Below are positions 42,719-52,018 of a stretch of 55,633 nt of DNA, one piece after another. A program made the position numbers and the translations under genes. Every line of letters begins with the position of its first letter. Position 1 is the first letter of the stretch. The stretch covers positions 1 to 55,633 of the forward strand of contig CANHPL010000012.1 in the NCBI GenBank assembly GCA_947462685.1, written 5' to 3'. A model generated the notes under the pieces. It saw nothing but the letters and a program-made list of their open reading frames with translations. It did not search any database and was not told the DNA's origin. The stretch is from Burkholderiaceae bacterium. Lineage in GTDB: Bacteria > Pseudomonadota > Gammaproteobacteria > Burkholderiales > Burkholderiaceae.

Positions 42719-43870
42719 ATGGCTAACGAAAATATGATACAAAAAATTTTAATCACTGGGGGCGCTGGATTTATTGGATCTAGACTTGCCAATCGTCTAA
42801 TTTCTGACGGGTATAAAGTCCGAGTTCTTGATAGTCTGTCACCACAAGTTCATGGCGACTCACCAGAGTTATCGCCATTGTTTCTTAGTTTGAACCCTGC
42901 TGTTGAATTTATTCGAGGAAGTGTTACTAATAGTGATGATTTAATATTTGCCCTAGATGGTATCGACACGGTCGTTCATTTGGCCGCTGAGACTGGGACT
43001 GGGCAATCAATGTATGCTATTGAGCATTATTCTGATGTTAATGTTGGGGGTACAGCATTACTCTTAGATTTAATTGCCAATAAATCATTACCTATTAAAA
43101 AGATTGTTGTCGCTTCTTCAAGAGCAATTTATGGTGAGGGTAAGTATCGATGCGCTCAACATGGTTATGTCTATCCATCTTCACGATTTTCAGAAAATAT
43201 GGGGCGTGGGAACTTTGAAGTGCACTGTCCATCATGCGGCGTTTCTTCCGAGCTTGTTGCTACAGACGAGGATGCACCAGCCCGGCCAAGCTCTGTTTAT
43301 GGTGTTACCAAATTCACTCAAGAGCAATTGGTGCTAAATGTTGGTCGTGCGCTTGGTATATCTGCAATTGCTTTCCGCTACCAAAATGTTTATGGACCAG
43401 GTCAATCTCTGTTAAATCCTTATACTGGAATTCTTTCAATATTTTCGACTCGTATACTTAATCAGAGTGCAATTAATATATTTGAAGATGGTAACGAGAG
43501 CAGGGATTTTGTTTACATTGATGATGTTGTTTCAATCACTGCTAGAGCGGTGGAATATGATAAGCCGTTAGTGGATGTTTTTAATGTAGGGGCAGGAATA
43601 GCGACTGATGTTTTGACTATTGCAAATACATTACAAAAATTATTAGGCGTCACAGTGCCAACTATAATTTCTGGGCAGTTTCGTGCAGGGGATATTCGTC
43701 ATAATTTTGCTGATCTTAGTAAAGTGAAAAAAGTCTTGGGTTTTGAGCCAAAAGTTTCAATTGAGTTGGGGCTAGCCAATTTTGTTGATTGGGTTAAAAA
43801 TCAACAAGTTCAGGTTGATCGATATGAGCAAAGTTTGCAAGAGTTGACATCCAAGGGATTGTTTAAATGA
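42719..43870 (+). CDS. NAD-dependent epimerase with Cys-rich insert (dTDP-L-rhamnose 4-epimerase-like)
   Basis: A 383-residue extended SDR. TGGAGFIGSRLANRL (about 13-27) binds NAD, SSRAIYGEGKY (about 136-146) and VYGVTK (about 192-197) hold the Ser/Tyr/Lys centre. Between them is an insert with CAQHG (about 148-152) and VHCPSCG (about 171-177), four Cys/His ligands that look like a zinc site; this insert is seen in proteins annotated as dTDP-L-rhamnose 4-epimerase, which make 6-deoxy-L-talose. Since dTDP-rhamnose is made by the rml genes of this window, that activity fits. A UDP-sugar 4-epimerase is the alternative. Confidence 0.75.
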   Translation: MANENMIQKILITGGAGFIGSRLANRLISDGYKVRVLDSLSPQVHGDSPELSPLFLSLNPAVEFIRGSVTNSDDLIFALDGIDTVVHLAAETGTGQSMYAIEHYSDVNVGGTALLLDLIANKSLPIKKIVVASSRAIYGEGKYRCAQHGYVYPSSRFSENMGRGNFEVHCPSCGVSSELVATDEDAPARPSSVYGVTKFTQEQLVLNVGRALGISAIAFRYQNVYGPGQSLLNPYTGILSIFSTRILNQSAINIFEDGNESRDFVYIDDVVSITARAVEYDKPLVDVFNVGAGIATDVLTIANTLQKLLGVTVPTIISGQFRAGDIRHNFADLSKVKKVLGFEPKVSIELGLANFVDWVKNQQVQVDRYEQSLQELTSKGLFK

Positions 43871-44880
43871 GCGATGTGATTAAGTCTGGTTTAGTAAGTG
43901 TTGTGGTAGCAAGCTATAACCATGCTGAATATCTTGATCAGCGCATGGATAGTTTAATTAACCAGACTTACAAAGATATAGAGATATTAGTCATTGATGA
44001 TTGCTCCACTGATGGAAGTGTTGAAGTTTTGCGCAAGTATGAAACTCACCCCAAGGTTAAGTTAATTATCCGCAAGAAGAATGGCGGTTGGGTTGCAGTG
44101 AGTAATCAGGGTGTAGCAATCTCATCTGGTGAATTCATTGTTTTTGCTAATTGTGATGACTCGTGTGATTCGCAAATGATTGAGCGTTTAGTGAGGTCGA
44201 TGAATCGCAATGCAACTGCTGGAATTGCTTTTTGCAAAAGCGTGATAATTGATGAGTCCGATAGAGTTCTTGGTGACGACTACGCAATCAGAGAGAAATC
44301 CTTCCGCGAGCGGTGTGTCGTTGACACCTTTATCAGTCGAGATGAGATGTATAGATTTTTGCTGCATTCCTGCGTTATACCGAATTTGAGTGCTGCATTG
44401 ATAAGACGTTTCTGCTTCGATTCTGTTGGCGCCTTTTCATCAAATTATCGTGCCTGCTCGGACTGGGATTTATTTTTCAAAATTGCGAACGATTTTGATT
44501 TTAGTTATGTAGCCCAGCCATTGAACCGTTTTCGCCAACATTCCACAACTATTCGGAGTGCTACCAAGGGCCAAATTACTTATGACGAATTTTTCAAGTT
44601 GCTTCTTAGTCAAATTCGCCGTGACAAGCTTAGCGAGAGTGAGCGTTTTCATTTCAGACTTCACGTGATGTATTTGTGGGCGATTGAGTTGATTCGTCCT
44701 TCATTGGCCGGGTGGACTAATTTTATTCATCATGTGCAGTTAGTTAGGCAGCTTGATCCAGTTTCATTATTAGTATTGCCACTTGCCATTATTAAGCGTC
44801 TTGTTGAATTGCCTTGGAAGACGGTTACTCATATTGCTATAAAAAAGCGTAAACCCGAGTTGCAGCCAAAGAGCATTTAG
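43867..44880 (+). CDS. Glycosyltransferase family 2
   Basis: A 337-residue inverting GT-A transferase. LVSVVVASYNHAEYLDQRMD (about 9-28), IEILVIDDCSTDGSVEVL (about 38-55) and the metal-binding NCDDS (about 97-101) mark the nucleotide-sugar domain; DWDLFFKIA (about 198-206) holds the base. The C-terminal region (about 265-330) is basic and amphipathic, suited to membrane-surface work. Overlaps the epimerase stop by ATGA, so it may use that enzyme's product. Donor and acceptor unknown. Confidence 0.88.
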   Translation: MSDVIKSGLVSVVVASYNHAEYLDQRMDSLINQTYKDIEILVIDDCSTDGSVEVLRKYETHPKVKLIIRKKNGGWVAVSNQGVAISSGEFIVFANCDDSCDSQMIERLVRSMNRNATAGIAFCKSVIIDESDRVLGDDYAIREKSFRERCVVDTFISRDEMYRFLLHSCVIPNLSAALIRRFCFDSVGAFSSNYRACSDWDLFFKIANDFDFSYVAQPLNRFRQHSTTIRSATKGQITYDEFFKLLLSQIRRDKLSESERFHFRLHVMYLWAIELIRPSLAGWTNFIHHVQLVRQLDPVSLLVLPLAIIKRLVELPWKTVTHIAIKKRKPELQPKSI

Positions 44881-44882
44881 TC

Positions 44883-46634
44883 GTGAGTATTTTTTCTCAA
44901 CCAGAATGGTCAAATTTTGTCCATGTCGTCAGTACGCGACCATGGCATTGCTTCGGCTATGCGCTGGGGCTTTCGCGTCTTGTATTGCGCAGATTTTCAA
45001 ATACACTGCACATTAAGCTATTTGGTAAGCGGCATCGCGGACTTAAGCGATGGCCTGAATGGTTAGCTGCTGATACTCATGAAATTATAGCCCCGTATGC
45101 TGAACTTTCTTTCCCTAAATATTCGCTTTTTTCTAAATCATGTTTAACTACTGCTGTGCCGAAGTTGCATTTTGAGGCCACGGATCCAGAAAGATATTTT
45201 GCTTTTCATCGCTGGATAGATTGTTATTCTGCTACGCTGGCTGAAGAAGCAGTTGCCGCGTCTGCCTTGAATGATGCGTTGTCTTGGATATACAATCCTC
45301 CGGTAAAACAGGATGCGGCATGGGAGACCTATTCCAGTAGTGAGCGAGTAGCCAATCTTTGTGTCATGTTATCCGTGCACGCGAATCTTTGGCGCAACCT
45401 TGAGATGGATAAAAAAAAGAAGATCGAACAATTTTTAATTGAATCGGCAAGATGGATTACCAATCATCTGGAATATTACGGCATTAGCAATACCAACAAC
45501 CATATTCTAAATAATGCTCGTGCGCTAGTTATTGCAGGTGTGGTATTGGGTAATGAATTTTTGGTTGAGCGTGGGTTGGTCGTTTTTTCAAAAATGGCCA
45601 ACGAGCTATTTCAATCCGGCGGATTTCTGCGAGAGCGTTCTTCTCATTATCAGTGCCTAGTGATGAACTGGTTGATCGACGCTGTGCATTTTTCCCGTAC
45701 GATTCATCTGAGCCATAAATCGGCACGCATTGCTAGGGGTGAGCTTGAGGAATTGTCATTACGAGTAATTGCGGCAACCGAGTTACTCATTACGGCTATG
45801 AATGGAATGAGTGCAACTCATATTGGAGATATTTCTCCAGATAATCACCCTGTTGCTACAGTATTTCGCCTTAGATTTTTGTACTCTGACTGGTTCCAAG
45901 AAAATAAAATTGCAGTTAATGGATATCAAGATGATTGGTTGTTTGCTGCCGATTATAAAAGCCAATTAATAATGTGCGGTATGCCGACTCAGTATCCTTT
46001 CGAATATGCCACTCATGGGCATTCTGATTTGGGCAGTTTTGTGTGGAGTTTCAACCGTAATTACATTCTAGTTGACTCTGGTCGAGCAAGTTATGTTGCC
46101 GATGAAACAACAAAATTGCAATGTAGCCAAATGGGCCACAATAGTTTGACAGTTAACGGACTTCCTGCTTTGTCTGATTCGTTGTTAACGAGAGGAATTT
46201 GGCGTCCCAAACCTTATTGTAAGGCTACAGTGAATATTGAGCAGAAATTACCTAAAGGATTTATCTTAAGTCATGACGGTTTTTCCAGAATTCCTAGAGT
46301 CAAAACGCATACTCGGTCAGTCCAAATACTAGCTGATGGAATAGAGATAATAGATACTTTATTGGGTTCCGGTAAGGTTGAAATTGATCTTTATTGGCAT
46401 TTTGCTCTAGGCTTGAAGCCACATGCTCATCACCCAAATCTTTTGTCTGGCGCTGATTATGAAATATTAATTGAGGAAGTTGCGAGTGGGGTTGGTGACG
46501 TTGTTTGGTTAGCTTACCCATTTTCTGCTGCATATGGGAAAGTCGAAAGTGCATATATGCGTCGCATTAAGTACTCGATTTCACTACCGTGGTCGGTTAA
46601 AACTAAGATGAAAGTAATGCAATGTGCGGAATAG
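44883..46634 (+). CDS. Heparinase II/III family protein
   Basis: A 583-residue protein with an alpha/alpha-toroid (about 100-350), including YYGISNTNNHILNNARALV (about 199-217) with the Asn/His groups of the active site, and a C-terminal beta-sandwich with THGHSDLGSFVWSF (about 377-390) and ILVDSGRASYVAD. Enzymes of this fold cleave uronic-acid-containing glycans by beta-elimination. No signal peptide is evident at the N-terminus, which starts at a GTG. In glycan operons these proteins are frequent, and may trim, edit or epimerise the chain; alginate- and emulsan-type loci have them. Overlaps asnB by 13 bases. Confidence 0.85.
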   Translation: MSIFSQPEWSNFVHVVSTRPWHCFGYALGLSRLVLRRFSNTLHIKLFGKRHRGLKRWPEWLAADTHEIIAPYAELSFPKYSLFSKSCLTTAVPKLHFEATDPERYFAFHRWIDCYSATLAEEAVAASALNDALSWIYNPPVKQDAAWETYSSSERVANLCVMLSVHANLWRNLEMDKKKKIEQFLIESARWITNHLEYYGISNTNNHILNNARALVIAGVVLGNEFLVERGLVVFSKMANELFQSGGFLRERSSHYQCLVMNWLIDAVHFSRTIHLSHKSARIARGELEELSLRVIAATELLITAMNGMSATHIGDISPDNHPVATVFRLRFLYSDWFQENKIAVNGYQDDWLFAADYKSQLIMCGMPTQYPFEYATHGHSDLGSFVWSFNRNYILVDSGRASYVADETTKLQCSQMGHNSLTVNGLPALSDSLLTRGIWRPKPYCKATVNIEQKLPKGFILSHDGFSRIPRVKTHTRSVQILADGIEIIDTLLGSGKVEIDLYWHFALGLKPHAHHPNLLSGADYEILIEEVASGVGDVVWLAYPFSAAYGKVESAYMRRIKYSISLPWSVKTKMKVMQCAE

Positions 46635-48484
46635 CCGGCATCCTGACCTTTGATGGTTTTCCAGTTCGAGAAGAGGAGATATATTCGCTGAGTGCGGCGC
46701 TAGCTCATCGCGGGCGCGATAGTGCGGCATATTTTCTTGGTGGAGCCTCTAATGGTGGTTTTTCTGCCTATCCTGGGATAGCGCTTGGACATCGCCGTTT
46801 ATCCATCATTGATTTATCACCTGAATCTTCGCAACCCATGCGCTCTCAGAACAGCGCTGCATCAATAGTCTATAACGGTGAGCTATACAACTATCTTGAA
46901 TTACGATCGGAACTCATTTCAGCTGGGTTTAGATTTAAAACCGACTCCGATACGGAAGTAATTCTAGCAGCTTATGATGCTTGGGGAGAAGAATGCCTGA
47001 ATCGGTTCAACGGAATGTTCGCATTCGCAATCTGGGACGAGGCAAACCAAAGTCTATTTTGCGCACGCGATCCAATTGGGATTAAACCTTTCTACTATTC
47101 GCTAACCGACACAAGATTTTCTTTCGCCTCTGAATCACAGGCGTTGGTGGCGGGAAAGACTAAGGCGCTGGATTCTACAGCAGTGGCCTGTTATTTCATG
47201 TCCATGTATGTTCCTCGTCATTTAAGTATATTTGCCGGCGTAAGCAAGCTTTTGCCAGGGCATTCGATGAAAGTGACACGACAGGGACAAGTTTCAATAA
47301 ATAAATACTGGAACATGCCGGAGGTAAAGTTCCGTCATCCATCGCTTTATGATGCCGCCTCAGAACTGACTGATCTGCTTGATAAAGCAGTTAAAGCTCA
47401 ACTCAGGAGTGATGTGCCGGTTGGAGTATTGCTGTCCGGTGGTTTTGATAGTGGCATGATCCTTGCATCCGCTGCCAGGACAGGATTGCCGTTGCACACT
47501 TACAGTGTTGGCTTTGATGATGGCATTCAGGCAAGCGAGTTGCCAATTGCTCGGGATATGGCAGCTCGTTATGGCTCAATTCATCATGAGCGTGTAATTA
47601 GTGGCAGCGAAATAATTGGCTTTCTCGATAGCGCGCTTGGAAATATGAGCGAGCCTGTCGCAGACAGTGCCATTGTGCCAACTTATTGCCTCTCTGGTAT
47701 GGCCGCCGAAGATGGTATCAAAGTGTTGTTGACTGGAGCTGGCGGTGATGAGGTGTTCGCGGGCTATTCGCGCTATGTGGCTAGCAGTTTAGAAAGAAAG
47801 CTCCTTTTTACGTTGCCGAGACTTATCCGATCTGTAATAGGGCGCACTTTGTGCACAAAATGGTTGTTGGGCGCCCGTTTAACTCACCCGGCATTGGATA
47901 TGCTGGTTTATGCGGGAGGTTCCCCTTCGCTTGCAAAACGTTTTTTCCAGAATAACTCAGATTTCAGGCGGTTTCTGGATGGCTTGGTTAAGGGGGTTTT
48001 CCCGGCACCAATTTATCAACAAGCCCCATTGTATGAGCATATGTCATTTGATTTGCAAGTGTATCTTCCGGATTTGTTGTTAATGACGCTCGATCAACTT
48101 ACGATGGCACATACAATTGAGGGACGTGTACCTCTTTTAGATATTGAACTGATTAAGGCGAGCTATAGTCTTTCCCCAGAGCTTCATGCTTCACCAACAA
48201 AATCAACCACACGGAACTTGATGAGGGAGATGGCTGTTTCTAGAGTGGATCCGCGAACTTTTTCCGCGCGTAAACAAGGCTTCTCAGGCCCTGTATTATA
48301 CTGGATCGCTCAAAATAGAGCCGTGTTCAAGGAAGTTATCATGGCAGCAAGAGAAATTCCGGAGATTCGCGGCTGGCCTATCGAGGAATTATGGAAATCC
48401 GGGGAGAGGAATCAGACTCCAGTTTGGGCAAAAGACATGTTCACTCTTTATTGTTTCTCACGTTGGTACTATGCCCATGATTAA
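46622..48484 (+). CDS. asnB: Asparagine synthase-like glutamine amidotransferase
   Basis: A 620-residue two-domain enzyme: an Ntn glutaminase with Cys2 (MCGIAGILTF) and HRGRDSAAYF (about 30-39), YNGELYNYLELR (about 82-93), then an ATP-pyrophosphatase domain with VGVLLSGGFDSGMILAS (about 269-285; the usual form is SGGLDS) and GAGGDEVFAGYSRY (about 374-387). In polysaccharide loci, homologues amidate the carboxyl group of sugar acids or add amino-acid amides rather than making free asparagine. Neighbouring the heparinase-like gene, uronamide formation is a reasonable guess. Full length. Confidence 0.9.
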   Translation: MCGIAGILTFDGFPVREEEIYSLSAALAHRGRDSAAYFLGGASNGGFSAYPGIALGHRRLSIIDLSPESSQPMRSQNSAASIVYNGELYNYLELRSELISAGFRFKTDSDTEVILAAYDAWGEECLNRFNGMFAFAIWDEANQSLFCARDPIGIKPFYYSLTDTRFSFASESQALVAGKTKALDSTAVACYFMSMYVPRHLSIFAGVSKLLPGHSMKVTRQGQVSINKYWNMPEVKFRHPSLYDAASELTDLLDKAVKAQLRSDVPVGVLLSGGFDSGMILASAARTGLPLHTYSVGFDDGIQASELPIARDMAARYGSIHHERVISGSEIIGFLDSALGNMSEPVADSAIVPTYCLSGMAAEDGIKVLLTGAGGDEVFAGYSRYVASSLERKLLFTLPRLIRSVIGRTLCTKWLLGARLTHPALDMLVYAGGSPSLAKRFFQNNSDFRRFLDGLVKGVFPAPIYQQAPLYEHMSFDLQVYLPDLLLMTLDQLTMAHTIEGRVPLLDIELIKASYSLSPELHASPTKSTTRNLMREMAVSRVDPRTFSARKQGFSGPVLYWIAQNRAVFKEVIMAAREIPEIRGWPIEELWKSGERNQTPVWAKDMFTLYCFSRWYYAHD

Positions 48485-49361
48485 TCAGATTGCCGACCTA
48501 GTCAGTGTTGTCATTCCTTCGCGAAATCGCCGTGCCAGATTGGCGCGCGCAATTAAATCGGTAAGCCAGCAGACATGGCCGAATATTGAAATTATTGTTG
48601 TAGACGATGCATCGATCGACAATACACCACAATTCCTGGAAAAGCTTGTTAGAACCAGCAGTATTCCAATCAAGTTCGTTCGAAACGAAGTGGCCCAAGG
48701 TGGAGCCGGAGCAAGAAACAAAGGCATTGAGTTGGCAGAAGGCCAGTATGTTGCATTCCTTGATGATGATGATGTATGGATGCCTGAAAAATTGAATTTA
48801 CAGATCGGAATGATGAAAGAGAATCCATCCGCTTCTTCTGTGTCCTGTTCGTTTTTGGTTCAGCATACGTCAGGGAAGCAGACAGTAAAATACATTTCTC
48901 CCCCTAAAGATATTCAGCAAATATTAAATATGAATCACCTTGGCGGCGCATCAATGTGCCTGACTACCCGTCAAATGTTACTGCGGATAGGTGGATTTGA
49001 TGTAGGTCTTCGAAGTGGTCAGGATTGGGATTTGTGGATAAAGTTGTATGATTGTGGGCAGGTATTGGTATGTAACGAACCGTTAGTCCAATATATTTAC
49101 CATCAGGGTGAAACGATTACCGGTAATTTACTTTCAAAATATTCCGGACATCGTCGGCTTTTCATGAGATATCGGCATCGCATGAATGCTAAAACCAGAA
49201 GGCATCACTTAAGTGAGCTCATGTTTTGCAGAAAGGTGCTGTTAGAACATAACAGGTTGCGAAAATTAACTGGCCTGGTAGCTGTTGTTGGAGTATCTGA
49301 ATTTAGGGAAAGCCTCCGCTATTTTTTTCGTTATTTGAAGTTTTTTTACAAACTTAATTAG
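48471..49361 (+). CDS. Glycosyltransferase family 2
   Basis: A 296-residue GT-A enzyme: LVSVVIPSRNRRARLARAIK (about 10-29), IEIIVVDDASIDNTPQFLEK (about 40-59) and the FLDDDDVWMPEK motif (about 96-107) for metal and nucleotide sugar; SGQDWDLWIKLYD (about 180-192) for the catalytic base. ATG at 48471 or 48477 both overlap the asnB end. The tail is basic. Specificity unknown. Confidence 0.87.
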   Translation: MPMINQIADLVSVVIPSRNRRARLARAIKSVSQQTWPNIEIIVVDDASIDNTPQFLEKLVRTSSIPIKFVRNEVAQGGAGARNKGIELAEGQYVAFLDDDDVWMPEKLNLQIGMMKENPSASSVSCSFLVQHTSGKQTVKYISPPKDIQQILNMNHLGGASMCLTTRQMLLRIGGFDVGLRSGQDWDLWIKLYDCGQVLVCNEPLVQYIYHQGETITGNLLSKYSGHRRLFMRYRHRMNAKTRRHHLSELMFCRKVLLEHNRLRKLTGLVAVVGVSEFRESLRYFFRYLKFFYKLN

Positions 49362-49378
49362 GTTTAAAGGGAAGTACA

Positions 49379-49816
49379 ATGTTTAAGACAGAAGATTTTT
49401 TTGCTTGTCCAATTTGCAAGAGTAAATTTGTAAATTCTTCATGTGAGTTATGCAATATCTGCTTTCCTAAAAAAGCGATTCCTTCAGTGATTTTTAGAGA
49501 AATGTACCCATCAGAACAATCTTACGAAGATGCGATGCGAGCAATTGATTTCTGGGGCGACAGTTGGGAAAAATACTTGAAGGAGTCTGAACATGAGTGT
49601 ATTTATGATCTCGATACGAAAGATCTTGAGACATTAGCAGATCATTCATTAACTTGGTGTAACTCCATCAAGTCATTAATGTCTCGCTATACCATCCTTC
49701 AGTACTGTCAACATGATGATCTAGCTAATTCTATGTGGATGAAAGATCAGGTAGTGAATATCCTTTTTAGTTCACCTGATGGTGTTTTTTCAGCATTTAA
49801 TCGAGAAACTTTATGA
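49379..49816 (+). CDS. Small zinc-ribbon protein of unknown function
   Basis: 145 residues with CPIC (about 10-13) and CELCNIC (about 22-28), a treble-clef or ribbon-like zinc site close to the N-terminus, followed by an acidic, Trp- and Tyr-rich helical region (WGDSWEKYLKESEHECIYDL). The start resembles the zinc ribbon that precedes many SAM methyltransferases in glycan loci, but the catalytic domain is absent, so it may be a truncated methyltransferase or an independent protein. The ATG is preceded by AAAGGGA and its stop overlaps the next start (ATGA), which suggests that it is translated. Confidence 0.55.
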   Translation: MFKTEDFFACPICKSKFVNSSCELCNICFPKKAIPSVIFREMYPSEQSYEDAMRAIDFWGDSWEKYLKESEHECIYDLDTKDLETLADHSLTWCNSIKSLMSRYTILQYCQHDDLANSMWMKDQVVNILFSSPDGVFSAFNRETL

Positions 49817-51000
49817 ATACACTTGAATTAATTGGTCGTGATAAACCCTTGTTTGATGCCGACGTATTTCAGTATGAGTCAAACCTTTCTTCTTTAGTTA
49901 TGGGGAGCCGTTTTTTGGTAATAGGCGGTGCTGGCTCAATTGGTCAGGCTGTGACTCGTGAGATTTTCAAGCGTAATCCGCGAGTGTTGCATGTTGTCGA
50001 TATTAGTGAGAATAATATGGTGGAACTGGTGCGAGATATTCGTAGCACTCTGGGTTATATAAAAGGGGACTTCCGTACCTTTGCGATTGACTGCGGTGGA
50101 CGTGAGTTTGAGGCACTAATGCATGCGACTGGAGGCTACGACTTCGTTTTGAACCTTTCAGCACTTAAGCATGTGCGTAGTGAAAAAGACCCATTTACGT
50201 TGATGCGCCTTATTGAAGTGAATATAACTAATACTGTCAAGACCATAGATTTGGCAAGTGCTTATGGCGTAAGCAAATACTTTTGTGTTTCTACCGATAA
50301 GGCAGCCAACCCAGTTAATATGATGGGGGCTAGCAAACGCATTATGGAAATGTTCTTAATGCGAGCGAGCGAACGCATGCCTTTGTCTACTGCGAGATTT
50401 GCCAATGTGGCATTTTCAGACGGGTCGTTGTTATATGGTTTTAATCAACGGTTTTCTAAGCGGCAACCAATCTCTGCACCAAATGATGTCAGGCGTTATT
50501 TTGTTACTCCACAAGAGTCAGGCGAATTGTGTTTGATGTCCTGTTTGTTAGGTGAAAATCGTGATATTTTCTTCCCTAAACTTAATGAATCTCTTCACCT
50601 AACAACTTTTTCAGACATAGCTGTACGGTACTTAAATGAGCTAGGCTATCAAGCCTATGAATGTGCAAGTGAAAACGAGGCGCGTCAGCGAGCTGCTGAG
50701 TTAATCGCACAGAAAAAATGGCCTTGTTATTTTTTTAGTAGTGATACCACTGGTGAAAAAGATTCCGAGGAGTTTTTTACAGATAGAGAAACGTTAGATA
50801 TAACTCGTTTTGGTAGTATAGGGGTAATAAAAAATCCGCTTGAATTTGATTTGGATCGATTGAGCTATTTTGAGACTACACTTTCTGCGATCAAGGCTAA
50901 ATCTTCATGGGAAAAGACTGAAATCATTGAACTTTTTAAGTACATGATTCCAGATTTTTTGCATAAAGAAACAGGTAAGTACCTGGATGCAAGGATGTAA
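49813..51000 (+). CDS. Polysaccharide_synt_2 SDR, UDP-GlcNAc 4,6-dehydratase/epimerase type
   Basis: A 395-residue SDR: FLVIGGAGSIGQAVTREIFK (about 34-53), VDISENNMVELVRDIRST (about 61-78), NLSALKHVRSEKDPFTLM (about 118-135) and STDKAANPVNMMGASK (about 157-172). The family acts on UDP-N-acetylhexosamines by 4,6-dehydration or 5-epimerisation, and the Tyr of the YxxxK centre is replaced by Met here (MMGASK), as in the FlaA1/WbpM group where Met and Asp/Lys do the chemistry. An extra C-terminal part (about 290-395) is longer than in PseB. It could supply the 4-keto sugar for the legionaminate or bacillosamine branch, neither of which has its own dehydratase in the window. Confidence 0.78.
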   Translation: MNTLELIGRDKPLFDADVFQYESNLSSLVMGSRFLVIGGAGSIGQAVTREIFKRNPRVLHVVDISENNMVELVRDIRSTLGYIKGDFRTFAIDCGGREFEALMHATGGYDFVLNLSALKHVRSEKDPFTLMRLIEVNITNTVKTIDLASAYGVSKYFCVSTDKAANPVNMMGASKRIMEMFLMRASERMPLSTARFANVAFSDGSLLYGFNQRFSKRQPISAPNDVRRYFVTPQESGELCLMSCLLGENRDIFFPKLNESLHLTTFSDIAVRYLNELGYQAYECASENEARQRAAELIAQKKWPCYFFSSDTTGEKDSEEFFTDRETLDITRFGSIGVIKNPLEFDLDRLSYFETTLSAIKAKSSWEKTEIIELFKYMIPDFLHKETGKYLDARM

Positions 51001-51082
51001 TTATGCAACGTTTTTTTTATTTAATTTTTCCTGCTAAATCAATATATTTTTTATGTGCTAATGTGCTATCAAGATTTTATCA

Positions 51083-52018
51083 ATGAAGCTCGTTAGTGTA
51101 ATAATACCTTGTTATAAAGACTCTAAGACTTTACCTAGAGCTATTAATTCAGTTGTTGCTCAGTCATACAAGCCAATAGAAATTATTGTTATAAATGATT
51201 GCTCTCCTGAAACTAAAATAATTGAAAAATACCTAAAAAAATACCCTCGTATTAAATATTTTTTTAACAAGAAAAATCTTGGTTTAGCTGCATCAAGAAA
51301 CAAAGGTATTCAGTTAGCAAAAGGCGAGATTCTTGCTTTTTTAGATGCTGATGATGAGTACCATCCAGATAAAATAAGAATTCAATTGGAATACTTAAAA
51401 GAAAATACTGCAGTCACATGTGAAGTTTTAAATATTCTTCCAAGTGGGCAAAGTTATTATAAAGCAGGACCAGATCGATCTATCATTAAACCCAGAGAAA
51501 TAATATTTTCCAATAAATTGAATGGAGCAGGGTTGCTTTGCAAAAAAAAATTGATCTTAAGTATAGGAGGTTTCAATCCTAATCTAAAATCTTGTGAAGA
51601 TTTTGATCTTTGGTTGAGATTACTTTCAAGTGGCATCAAAGTTAAAGTAATATCGAAGCCTTTATATTTATATCATTTCAACCCCGAAGGCCTTTCTAAA
51701 AATATTAGAGATATTTCAAAGTGGGAATTGAGAGTTATTCACCAGCATGTTTCTGGTATGGATTACAATTGGCAAAATAATTTTGATTATATTTTAGTCA
51801 TTTTTATTTGGCTAATGAAGCATTTACTTAGAAGTGAAGAAGCAGGAAATCATGAGTTAAGAAAGGAGACATTAAAAAATGGGATTCTTTTAAATAAATT
51901 TCCTATTCTTAGAAGTCTTTTTTATATAATTGGATATTTAAGAATCTGTTTCCTTCTTATCCTCTTTAAGAAATATGTTTTGTCAAATTCACTATTTAAA
52001 AAATTAAATGAAGCCTAA
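51083..52018 (+). CDS. Glycosyltransferase family 2
   Basis: A 311-residue GT-A enzyme in strikingly AT-rich DNA. VSVIIPCYKDSKTLPRAINS (about 4-23), IEIIVINDCSPE (about 33-44), FLDADDEYHPDK (about 90-101) and SCEDFDLWLRLLSSG (about 172-186) are the family landmarks; the C-terminus is hydrophobic and basic (about 275-300). Its Lys/Ile/Asn-rich style differs from the genes to its left and marks a module boundary at about 51000. Confidence 0.87.
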   Translation: MKLVSVIIPCYKDSKTLPRAINSVVAQSYKPIEIIVINDCSPETKIIEKYLKKYPRIKYFFNKKNLGLAASRNKGIQLAKGEILAFLDADDEYHPDKIRIQLEYLKENTAVTCEVLNILPSGQSYYKAGPDRSIIKPREIIFSNKLNGAGLLCKKKLILSIGGFNPNLKSCEDFDLWLRLLSSGIKVKVISKPLYLYHFNPEGLSKNIRDISKWELRVIHQHVSGMDYNWQNNFDYILVIFIWLMKHLLRSEEAGNHELRKETLKNGILLNKFPILRSLFYIIGYLRICFLLILFKKYVLSNSLFKKLNEA

